Assembly: GCF_002078875.1 (NCBI RefSeq)
Contig: NC_034413.1
Coordinates: 61,806,453-61,870,452 of the forward strand
Origin: Numida meleagris
Lineage: Eukaryota > Chordata > Aves > Galliformes > Numididae
Reading direction: 5' to 3'
DNA length: 64,000 nucleotides
Position numbers and translations under genes: made by a program. Every line of letters starts with the position of its first letter. The stretch's first letter is position 1. Positions 1-11,020 of this stretch are shown here, piece after piece. The notes beneath the pieces were generated by a model. It was given only the letters and a program-made list of their open reading frames with translations. It was not told the origin of the DNA and ran no database searches.

Positions 1-297
1 TGTTTGGGTTTCTTTATTCGTCAGCCTGTGCTGGAGAGGAAGCAGTGTATGCACTCATTTAGGTCATTATTAATAAGGGTTTCTTAGCTTCTTGAAGCTA
101 CTGTGAAGTTTCTTACTTCCATTCCTGTAATTGTATTTGTCTGTAGTGGCCTCACACCCACAGCTCCTTTTGGAAAGGGTATTCCTTTCTGTTGTTTCAC
201 GGGGGCTGGTTTATTTCTTGCACCGGTTTTCACCTGTGAGAGAAAAGAATTCAGCAAAGCTAGCAAGTTCTGTGTTTGCTTTAATTCATCTCTTCAG
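1..297. other. Non-coding flank
   Basis: T-rich non-coding sequence at the left edge. No repeat, RNA gene or convincing exon is seen. Its right end forms the pyrimidine-rich run that would serve as the splice acceptor for the candidate exon starting at 298. Confidence 0.5.
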
Positions 298-350
298 AAC
301 AGCAGAACAAGAAGTTACAACTATGAGCGAAGTCTACATTGACCACACAG
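298..350 (+). other. Candidate small internal exon, unassigned
   Basis: A 53-base segment is bounded on the left by a pyrimidine-rich acceptor ending TTCATCTCTTCAG and on the right by the donor-like ACAG|GTACAT. Only one of its three frames is open through the segment. It reads TAEQEVTTMSEVYIDHT and includes an ATG in its second half, so the segment could also be a first coding exon with a short leader. I do not recognise the peptide. The segment lies about 300 bases left of the RFX-type palindrome at 652-679. Acceptor and donor matches of this quality occur by chance in 64 kb, so this is only a candidate. If real, it would be the single host exon in the left third of the window. Alternatives are a lncRNA exon or coincidence. 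Confidence 0.2.
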
Positions 351-3300
351 GTACATATTCTTTTTATGTTGGTATCAGACATTAAACCAGGATGAAAATT
401 ATTTTCTACTTTCCAAAGCTTAAAAATGGTTGAAAATTCACTTCCCAAGTTAGTGAAATTAATTCACTATTGAAATAAGAAAGGTTGCAAATGAGTCCAC
501 CTCCTCCCTGTAGCAAATGTCACCAACTGCAGAACAAGGCAAGTTGGTATTGCTGTTAGGAGCTTTCTTCTGTATGTGATACAATTTGAGAAATGGAATG
601 CTATGGTGTATTTAAAGACTGCGCTGTAAAATTCATATGCACAGGGGGTAAAATTAAGGTTGCCTGGGCAACCTTAATTCTGGCATTTCCTGATTTTTGA
701 ATGCTATTTTGTGCAACCTTCTTTTTGCCTCACAGTGATGCTTGTGCTGTGTTCTATTTCTATGCACACGCTATAAACTAAAATAAATGTTTTGTAATGT
801 TAGCGTTGGATTTCAGCTAGTTGTTTGTTCTTTGTTTCATGCTGGAGTTGTTTTGTCTTCAGGGTTGGTTTGTGAAGATTTTTTAACAGTTAATATTCAA
901 AGGAAAGTGTTACTGGTTTTGTCCTTCCCATACTGAAGACCAACCTTTTCATTCAAACCTGGTTGTGTGAAGGTAAATCAGGAAATAATCTGACTACACT
1001 GATTTCTATTTCCTTTGGTATTTTTCTCTCCGTTTTGCAGAAGTTCTTTATGCAGCTTTTCAATGAGCAGTATGTTTCTCCTACATTTGGACTTCACTAA
1101 AGAGATCAGAGTGGAAAACATTACATCACTTACATTGGATGTTATCTCTAAGGGAAAAGTTGCTTCATCCTGCTATAAGTAGAAATTATGCTTCTTTTTA
1201 GCAGGTCCTGGATCAAGCTGTTTAGGTCTTCTAGGAGTGAATGCATCCAAATGGATTTCCTCCAAAGAAAAGCGTTCTCTCTATTTGGCTGTGCTTTTAA
1301 TAGCAAAAGTTATTTTAACCCTCATCAATTTCTAGTAAGTCACAACACTGAAGTTTCCTGAATCATCTGACAATGTGGCTGTTAGGTAATCTTAGAAATA
1401 GACCTGAGGAAATAAGGAATACAGAGTAACCAGGGATGTATGAGGGGAGCTCATGGGAACAAAGATGAATGAAATGACTCTTAGTGGAGGTGAGAACAGG
1501 AAGAAAGCAGATGGGTAGAGCTAACTCTAAATTAGAGAATTGGGAGTTTGGTCCAACTTATATAAAATAGAATAACATTAAAAATATAATAATATTAGAA
1601 GTGTTTCTTCTAACACTGGGGAAAGTATTTTGATTTCCTGAGGTCTGAGTGAATAGTGAGACAAATGTTGTTTGTGGCTTTTACTGATAGTGAAATCAGA
1701 CTTGCAAGATGACGAAGGGAAGAACTAGATGGGTAATGAATTCACCTTTACTACCAGGCTTAGTGAATTCCATGGCCCTTTTGAACATGAGGGATGAGAA
1801 TGGGTAAACAATTTCCCAAAGGTGTACAGTGCTGAGCACCTCCATCCATGCGTTCATGTCTTTGTGTGTCAAACCTACTAGACGTGATCCTGTTCTAAAA
1901 ATGTTCTATCATAAGATGATTTAAAATTAGCATTCCACCCCGACACATCATATGATTTTCTAGCAGCAACAGAGTGAGTACGGGTGTTTAGGACACTCCC
2001 AATATCATCTGTTTTAATCTAAGTACAACTAAGGAGGGGTCTGATGTCCTTCATGCCTGCTTTCTAGTCTGGAACATGCTGTTCTTTTCTCCCATCCTGA
2101 GCTCTACAACAGTTAGGGCCAAACTGTCTGTTGATTGTAAACAGCCAAAGTATCTTTTAGGTTTATACAATCCCCGACAGGTCCTCCTCCCCTTGGGAGT
2201 TACGTGAGGGTTGAGAGTATTGTATTAGCAGCTTAACCATAGTTTACCTAGATCTAAGCACTGCAAGCACAGAGATTTTTTTCAGCTAAGGAGACATTTA
2301 AAATAGATCACTATTATATAACAAGAAATGAGCCAATAAGTCCATGCTAAATATGTGATGAATGCATTTTAGTCGTTGTGGTCCTAGAATAGATGGAGCT
2401 GATTATAAGGTGCATTTGAGTTATTTCTTCTTCTCTTGTGGTGTCTTGTAAGGCATAGATTTCCTGCAAGACAAAGGAATTTAATTTTTGATTCAATTTA
2501 TAAAATGAAAGTCAGCCTTAATACTGATTTGCTCAGAGTGCTGTCATTGTAAGATCATTAAATGACTTGCAGCACTTTGTGCCAGCTTCAGTTTCCATCA
2601 AGATCCCTGAGAAGTCTGTCACTGACTTCCCAGGGACCAGCTCTGGGCTACTCATGTGTACTTGTAGTGGCACTGCTCCCACTGCCAGAGCCTGAGGACA
2701 AGCTGGTCCTGGAGGTGACAGCTCATCGCTCAGAAAGTCAGTGCAGATTGACAACTATTTTTCTGATGCGCTACTTTCAGTCACTCTGCAGACCAGTTGT
2801 AGCCTCTCTGCCATGTGATTGTCACTGCCAACTCCCTGCGTCCAGCACAGCTCCTCTGGTCTAAGGCCCTTGTGCAGATGCACCTCTACCAACACAACTG
2901 CGCTCATCCCAACACGTAAAGACTAGAATAAATCTGACAAGCAGTTTTATCCTTCTCCTTATAAATGCTGCAGCCACAGCTCTATCAGCACAGTTGCCCT
3001 GGTTTAATTCCACTGACATGAAACTCTTGCACTGGTACAGCTCTGTCAGCTGGAGTGAAGGCCTCAGTGTCTGTCACTGACAGTGCACAAGCAAAAATAC
3101 GAGGGCACTGAAACACCTCCTTTGTCCTGCTTTTAGCCTCTGCTTCCCTGTTTCCTGTTCTCCAGACCATGGCAGTCCAGTGACTAAAATACAGTTATTT
3201 GAAAAGAAATGATATAAACAAGTCTTACCGCAGAGAGCCGCGCACTACACACTGTGGAAGTTAGGTCTTGCAGTGTGTTACTCTGCTCTGCAGACCCACC

Positions 3301-4239
3301 ATGTCTCTGACAAAAATCCCAAAACCTTTCCTGGTTTATACAGTATCAAAACTACTGTTATCTGTATATGTCTTGCAAAGCCACCTGTAAAAACTCATTG
3401 TCTTCAGATAATACTCCCAGTGACACTCGTACAACCCTAAAGAAGGAAATAGGGTTGGCCTGATGACACAGGAGGCATAATTCATGAGTAATGGATTTAC
3501 ATGGTGCTGGACCTGAAAGGAATTGTACTATTACTGATAATGTATGAACCAGAAAAAAAGATTGAACTTGACTTCCAACCTGAAGTGAAGCTTGTGGCTA
3601 CTTTTAATCTCAGTATCTTGCCATCTTAATAGCTATTCAAGCCATATAGACCTGTCATACAGGGCTGAATGACACAGCACAGGAAAACAGCAATGGTGAA
3701 CAAAAGAAAAGCTGTTCCTAAAGACACAACAACCCTCTGCGGAGGATAACAAAACTTTCTTCTTGACCGTAAAAATATGTGATGGAATCTGAAAGTCTGG
3801 AATTCTTTCCATCTCCTAATTTACAACTTTCAGAACAACATCAGGGTATGTCTTTGTTTGGAAAACTAATGACTTCAAGCTGAGTTTCATCACAATATCC
3901 ACACGTTCTTCTTTATAGACCAGCAAAAGCACAGAGAGTGCTGGTTGAATTACTTTCAGTCAAGTCTGCTCATTTATTTACATCAACGTTGTTTAGTTAC
4001 CAAATGTAATTTTAGAGCCTCAACTTTCACTGTTAACGCTTGATTTTACTCTAATTTATTTGATGCCTTTGATGCTATGTTGCTGTAAGAATTAAGAAAA
4101 AGAGAAATATTTTCTTTCAATCTAAGGGAGTTTTTGGGTGCTAACAGTTATGAGAAGGGGCCAATATTTCAATACAGCATCCTAAAAAAGACAGACATTT
4201 AAATCCATATATGGACATGTCGTTAACACATGCCTGGTT
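351..4239. other. Non-coding stretch, no gene recognised
   Basis: AT-rich DNA with stops in all frames. The exception of note is the palindrome at 652-679. An AT-only-leaning patch lies near 1560-1600. Around 2560-3170 the composition becomes more GC-rich and short open frames appear on both strands (about 100 codons on plus, 60 on minus). They match no family I know and overlap each other, which argues against coding. No transposon consensus is recognised. Confidence 0.5.
652..679. promoter_or_regulatory. 28-bp palindrome containing a perfect RFX X-box
   Basis: Two 13-base arms (652-664 and 667-679) are exact reverse complements around a 2-base centre. The core at 659-672 is GTTGCCTGGGCAAC, which fits the RFX-family X-box consensus (GTNRCC, two-base spacer, RGYAAC) at every position and is nearly fully symmetric. 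RFX transcription factors bind such sites as dimers, typically in promoters or enhancers of ciliary genes and in some neuronal and immune genes. The flanking arms (AATTAAG / CTTAATT) extend the symmetry beyond what the factor requires. The motif is seen directly; its use as a binding site is inferred. Confidence 0.45.
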
Positions 4240-4470
4240 TCAGACATACCAAATCTCTGTAGCCCCCACTGACATAAATGGAAATGAAGATGTTTGTTGC
4301 TTATGCTCATGCAAGACTTTGCCTCTGCTTTACACATGTGCGTGCCCACTGCTGGAGTGTCCAGGCATTTCAGCCAGATGCTCAGCTCCCCAAAATATGG
4401 GCAGTTCCATTGCAGTCAGCAGAATTTTGCTGTTTTACACCAGCTGAAAGAGTGTCTCCCTGAGTTTAGT
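4240..4470. repeat. Possible very old interspersed repeat
   Basis: The stretch contains phrases such as CCCACTGACATAAATGGAAATG and, further right, TTCCATTGCAGTCAGCAG followed by TTTTACACCAGCTGA. These resemble the 'cattgacttcaatgg ... ttacaccagctga' wording common in old amniote interspersed repeats. The match is loose, no ends are visible and no family can be assigned. A similar but weaker phrase lies near 3005-3060. Confidence 0.2.
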
Positions 4471-7400
4471 GTCAGAGGTGTTCCCATGTTGGCATGCAGC
4501 AGGGTTGGTTTGTTTCCAGAAGGTGTAGCACTGTAGTGTTTTCCCTGCTAGACCCAGAGCAGGGGAAGCGAGGGCCGAGAAAGCTGTGCACGATGTGGGA
4601 CTGAAATAAGTCTTCAGATCTCATTAGTGCTGTGCCTCATCACCTAGTTTCTAACTCCTAAACTATAGGATCAGGGCCAAAGCAGGCTCTTACTGAACAA
4701 CGAGGTGCACCCTTTTCTGAAATAAGCTGCTTCTGCTGCCTCTTGAGTGCTCTCGGCTTTGGGAGCTGCAGACAAGGATCATTATTCAGGCTTGACTTGG
4801 CACACGCAGTCACTAAGCTTCTGGGCTGTCTACAAGTTTGTGCAGTCAAGCAATTTTATACAAGACCGATGTATTTACTTTTTTTGTGTGTAAGAGAAGA
4901 AAAAAAAATCAGATTCTTTGATCTTGATTGGAAGGAAAATGATCCTCTACTACTGGATTTCCCAAAGTGCCATGTAATCCAAATAAGTCTGGATTTGACC
5001 GAATTTCTATAAGAAGCTTATTGACATCTGAGCCATTGTTTTAACTTAATGCCGTCTGATAGGTTTGTTACACCTGGTGCTGCAGTGGTCAGCGCTTTGT
5101 TAAATTGTGGATGAGGAGGTTCATTTGAAGATGAGGACCCTTTCTTCTCTTTTAGGCGTGAACAAGTCCAATATTTGTTCATTCAATGAGTAATGGTTTA
5201 TGCTGTCTCTCTCTCGGGCTTTGAGAATTGCTTTCCAAATTTGTACTTCTGATCAAAGATTTCTCTCGTTTTGATGGAGCTGTGTGTATGCGGTGTGCTG
5301 ATTTCTTGGAAATTTCAGTTCTTCATCGCAGGTGCCTCTCTCAGTGGGAGTCAAAAGTCCTTACTTCTACCGCTCCAAAGTTATTGTACAAACTATTCAG
5401 CGTAACAGCTCCCTGCTTGCTTCTTGTAATGGATTAGATTCACTGACATGGTGTTCCTTGTTTGTTCTTGGCTAGTGGTATGTTTTGTTGAGTGATTACC
5501 TGTAGCTGCCAAGGCTGAGTTATATGTCTTCTTACACCTTGTGAGGATGAAAACATGGCAAGTTATCAATCAAAATGTTGAATCTGAAGCTGTTGCCAGT
5601 AAACCAAAACTGTCAAAGTGCGTATTACTAAAGGCAAAATAATATCTCTGTGCAGATCTTGTATTTTATACCGTGGATTATTTTCCCTGAGAACTTTACA
5701 AATGACTGGGAGTACCGAGGAAATATTATAAATTGGCATCATTATAGCTGCAGTGCCCGAATCACACTCCCACTCATGTTATATCTAAGTGAGCAGAGCA
5801 TATTCGTAGCATAGTGGCTGTGTCCTGGTGATTACCATTGCAAATATGTTCTGATCAAGTAGATATTCCAGGAGGTGATGGGTGCCCCTCTGGCTGCATG
5901 GTAGGAAAGACGAGTGGCTTCTGGCTCCACTGGTCTCCCTGGATCAGCTGCACATCACACCCCATCACCAGTCCTGTCCTTGAGGTGTTAGATGAGAAGG
6001 AGAGAGAGTTTTCCATCATGAGGGCAGTGGACATCATAGATCATTTAATCATAACATCACCTGGGCAGGAGAAGGTTGACACTATGCAACACGTGGAAGT
6101 AAAAACAAGCCTAGGGAAAGAAGTTCAATTGATTCTACCTTCTTGTGTGTCTGTCTTGCCTGGTATTTCGATGACATTTACTGTGATTAAATAGAGGCAA
6201 TCTGTAAACCTGTGATTTAAGTATTTTATTTTTTTAAAGTCATTGGGGATTTGGAAGAAAGACTTTATGATTTTCTTAGTTGTCAGTAAGGGAAGACTTT
6301 GTACTACACTGCACTGTGAGAGGCTGCCTTGTGGCCCCTCTTTCTGTCCTAGCTAGCTCAGCTGTAGTTTGAACTAACCTAAAAAATATTGAACGTTGGG
6401 GAAGTGCTCTTTCCAGCCTCACTTCTTTCTGTCATTTGTATGAAATATACTCCGTCTCTGACAAAAATGTGCCATATGTTAGCATAATATACTCCCCATG
6501 TTCTTGCTGTATTGTGAAGCATTAGCTTGATTTTTCTTTTCCCCATCCTTGATAGCAGGAATGCAACAGCACTGAAGCCATTTCAGATCGTTCCTATATG
6601 AGCTAATGATGGCAAGGAAAGCTATAATTATGATCATTATCACTTGATGATACCAAAAGGCTCAAAGAGGGTTTAAAGTCTTTCTCAGGTCAGGTACATA
6701 CAGAGGTTCCTGTTGCCCATCATCCAAATTTGAGAATTTACTTAAGCTCCTAACTTTTACTTTAGGCTCCTTTGTCCCTGCTGAAATAAGTAAGATTTGA
6801 AGGTCCAGATTCATCAGAATATTTAGACTTCATTTTTCATTGCTTTCTATGGCTCTTGTGTCAAAACTTAACAAGTCAGTGAGTGAACGTGAAGGGCGTT
6901 GTGTAGATTCAGGTTGTGGAATGAGCACTGTATCCCCCTAAGTATTTTGGTAACAATCGTGTGTAAACTCTTAGTGAGCCACCTGTCAGAATGCCATTTG
7001 AAATCTGTGCTTTGCTACATCAACAGCAACAGCTTAGTCACCTGATCCTCTCAATTTGGCCTGATGGGAGTGGAGACAATGTACCATGCTGGGCTCCTGT
7101 TGATTAGGTGCCTCCAGAAGGGATAGGTCTTTCCTTGCCAAAATTAAAACCTTACACCTAAACACTGGTGCTGTTGTAACTCCTACAGACACATATGGAG
7201 TTAGTTTCCCAACTGGCAACAGCAGCTTATTTTTATTTGATGGCACTTGAGTCCTAAGTGGGGAATATGCTATTATTAATGACGTACTGAAAATCTTTTG
7301 TACCAAATTTATTGCTAATGCAGAAGGTATTATTCTTTTTTTGGAATAGTGTCTTTGCTTGTTGCATAGCGATGGATACAGGGGCCATCGCCTGTGAGAA

Positions 7401-10400
7401 ACTTGGATTCGTGGTAACAGTTTCCTTTCTCCTGACTTTGAAGCAATTATATTGAAAATTTATTGGGTTCATTTTATCACTATTGTTAAAGTAAATCTGA
7501 ACTATAACTTCTAGTTGCTCACCAAATGTTTCTCACAGGTACTGTAACAAATAGCTGAATTTGGCAGGGAAGGAATTCTATCCCAAACCCACAGACAGCG
7601 GTGAGGTAGGGATCGTGCCGTCACCTGCAGCTGTGCTGCTGCTGTGGCAGGTTCAGGATCCCTATACGCATGTGAGGGCTGCTCGTTCATCTCTGAGATA
7701 TAAGGTAACCCTCAGCTGCTCAGTGGAGCTTCACCTCTTGGTTTCTAAAGCATACAAGTTATGATGAAGAGAGATTGTATTATAAAGCCCTAAAAGCTGG
7801 CGGGTGATGCTCGTGCTGCCTCTACCTTGCTCTGAAGCGTTTTAAGACTCATGGTGAGCCCATGGCAGAATTAGGAGATTTTAGTCAATAGCTGACTTTT
7901 GTGGGGGAAAAGAAAACTTGAAGGACAATGTACTACTTTACTTAGTGAGCTATGTGTGTTCAGCTGGCTCCTCCCTTAGCAGGACACAGGAGCTATTCTC
8001 ACCCTCTAAATCTTGCACATACAACTGGAGTTTCAATTTGACAAGGAGGGAAGGGGAACACAATGAGTCAAGAAATCTCAGCAAATATGTTTTTCAGCAT
8101 TGATGTTTTTCAACCCAAATAAACATTTCTAATGTAGTCTTTCAGATAGCAGTGAGATGGGAGTTAGCACACAGGGTTATACCTTAAGGGGAACCACTAA
8201 CTAAGTGTGCTTGCTGAGAGGTAGGCTGATACCCAAAAAGCAGCTGCTGGAGTGGTTCTCTTTAGTTATTGTCTGAACCTCTCCTGTGCTCTGAGGTGTC
8301 ACCTGTGTTAGCTCCCAGTTGGCTTGCTGTGCCATCAGGTGCCTCTCAAAGCCTGGTGCTCATTTTGGTACCACTGCAACAGAGCAGTGATGCCCAAACC
8401 AGCAGTGGATGCTGTTTCATGCAGGCAGAAAACAGGGCTTGCAAGGTCTCCCATCACCCTTGCAAGCTCTAAATTTAGAGGATCCCTATGTCTCTGTAGA
8501 TTTTGCAGACAAGTTTGTGGTTTGCAGTCGAAACAAGTTGTTCTAGAGACCTCCCCTTTACTCAGATTTTTACTAATATCAATGAAACTGTTTGTGCTTC
8601 TCAGCCTGAACATGGAGCCAAAGTGATAACTGCTCTTACAAAATGCTTGGGCCAGAAAGAGGAAATGTCTGAATTTGTACAGTCCAGCTTTGGAAAAATA
8701 CTGCATTTCCCTTTATAGAAGTAAGATTTTTTGTGTCAAAGGAGAAATGAAAAACATTCCCAGACCTGGGTAAAGCTCTTACATAAGCTGTCCTTTCTTT
8801 TCGGATGCCCAGCAGTAAATGATGCAAATGAAAAAGATACTGTGTGGGGAGTACTGTTGCGGTGTAATCTTCCACCTCACGACTGATGCCTGAATGATTT
8901 TATTATAAGAACAACATGGTTTGGGGCACAGTGTCAGAAAGTCAGCTCTTGCCTGCAGCACGCATTTAGATGTCAGTAACCCCTCTGTTGCCAATTGTCC
9001 GGAGAAATCTTGTGTCCTCACTTTTTTTGGTTTTATTTTTTTAACCTTTTTATCCGCTGGAACTCACCACTGAATTTCAGCACAATCTCACTTGAAAAAG
9101 ACATGCCCTCATGTGGAATGGCTGTTCAGGCTGTAGCATTTGTGGATTACTTCTTGATGGTGTAAATTAATATTCGGCATCAATGCTTGCAGTGTGACTT
9201 GGTGTTATGGGGTATGACAGGAAGGCTCAGCCACAGTCACTTGCCTCAGAAAATACCTGCAGACACTTTTTGTGAGGATGCTGTGTTAAGGAAAAAGCGT
9301 GTTTTGTTTGCTTTGTGCAGAGTGTGATATAACAGTGCTTTGTGTCACTGGGAACATGGGGAGGGGAAAAGTTCTGTGTGAGAGACTCCAGATTTCAACC
9401 TTGCCCCGAGAAGGGCTTTTCCTTCAGAAAAGTGCATGCTGTGGTAATACTGCAGGAGTGGTTTGCTCACATCAGGTAGAAAATTCAGTCCCAGAAACCT
9501 TATGGAAGTTTAGTTGTTCAGTAGCGGGGATTTGCCTTATGTAAGCATACACAGGGCAAATCGCATCCTGCATTTTGTGCTGTCCTGCAGGGGCTGCACC
9601 AAAGCCTCTTTCATTTGGGAGAGGGGTTTCTAGTCTTGACCCATGAGTGTCAAGGATGTCACTGAAGGATGTCATTAATTTTAAACCAATCTCTACCATG
9701 TGCTACCTTCTATCTAGTCTGGAAGTGACTTACAGCCTCCCACAGGAAGTTTGAAATGGACATAACCTGTCAAAATAACAACAAGGCCATCCGCCTGGAG
9801 CAGCTTGGGTTGCCCAGTACTGCTCCCTGCTTGGGAAGTGGGAATGCTGGCCCAAATTTAATTAGTCCTTGTTTATCTTCTTATTCCACCTTTTAAGCTC
9901 TCTGAAGTAGATGCATGATGGCTTGTAGTAAGGGCTGGAGGAGAACCTGGGTCAGGAAAAACCAGACTACATACAGTGGGGGGATTCTGAAAAAACAGAA
10001 TTGAATTTGTGGGACCCATGTGCGTGCTTGTCTAGTGGATGTGGATACTCTCTTCCTGCTTCTGGCTCTTTGTGTGCTGAGCAAAATGAGCTTTCAGGAT
10101 GACACAGAAGCATTGTTTCTGCAGTAAAACACTGTCGAGATATTGTTTGATAAATAATTTACACAGCAACAGATTTGAGAAAATTTGCAAGGTGTTGAGT
10201 AGCCTATAAACAAAATTACTGGCTTAATTTGGCAAGAGAACTAGTTACTCTGATGCTTTTCTTGATGGCCTCTGATTTTAGACCAGGTAGTGTTGTTTTT
10301 GTAGTTGATATTATGTACCTATTTGGATGTAGTCGTGCCTCGCTGAACTGAATGTCACCTGTAGTATTGAGTCAGGAGTCAATGTGTTGTTTTTTTTTTT

Positions 10401-10979
10401 TTAATAAAGCATGGGAAAATACTGATGTATAAAGATCTTGCATTTTGATTTCCATTCCAACTTTTTTAAGCGCTTAACAACTGCAAAAACCCGACTTCAA
10501 ACACTTCCTGCAATTACTTAGGGATTAATTTGAATTAAGATAATTCAAGTGTTGGCATATAACCATGAGTAGGACTTTTTTTTTTAAAAAAAATATCTTT
10601 GTGAAATGAAAGGATTCTTTTTTTTTTCCTAATAAAAACAAACAGCTGTGTCTCCCATATGGTATTCTCTTGTAAAATATTTACATTTGAAAGGCGCCCA
10701 GACTCTTTCCAGTAGAACACAATTTAAACAATGAGCGTAAGTGAACAAAAATCTATTGTTTGTCAGCTCTGATTGCAAAGGTTTTTAGCGTGCACCTTCC
10801 CCCTTCCGACCCCTCTGTGCTCGGTGTTAGGTTATCATCTCATTGTTGGAAGATTTCCCTTGTTGAGAATTGCATTGTTTCCCTTTCTAAAGATAAAAAA
10901 TAATTTTCATCAAGGCTCAACCTGGTGCGAGTCAAAGGGGGTGTGTGAGAAGAGGGATATTTTGAAAGAATCAGAAATT
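4471..10979. other. Non-coding stretch, no gene recognised
   Basis: Ordinary AT-leaning DNA. The longest open frame is about 118 codons on plus (5838-6194), with a shadow frame on minus, no recognisable domain and no convincing splice context. T runs occur at 10390-10402 (13 T, directly followed by AATAAA) and around 10577-10628, where T and A runs alternate. A short perfect palindrome AGGTGTCACCT sits at 8294-8304. No transposon end, tRNA box or CpG-rich promoter is seen. Confidence 0.5.
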
Positions 10980-11020
10980 AAAAAAAAAAAGAAAAAACCA
11001 ACAACAAACAATAGAGAAAG
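10980..11020 (+). repeat. A/C-rich low-complexity tract
   Basis: An A run broken first by G and then by CAA/CCA units. It looks like a decayed poly(A) or (CAA)n tract. It resembles the tracts at 14696-14760 and 21434-21490. No element body is recognisable upstream. Confidence 0.6.

Noticed and set aside
5838..6194. 118-codon open frame on plus
   Set aside because: Starts without an ATG context, shows no recognisable family and has a competing minus-strand frame over the same bases; most likely chance.
8335..8706. 123-codon open frame on minus with plus-strand frames over it
   Set aside because: Both strands are open over the same DNA and neither translation resembles a known family.
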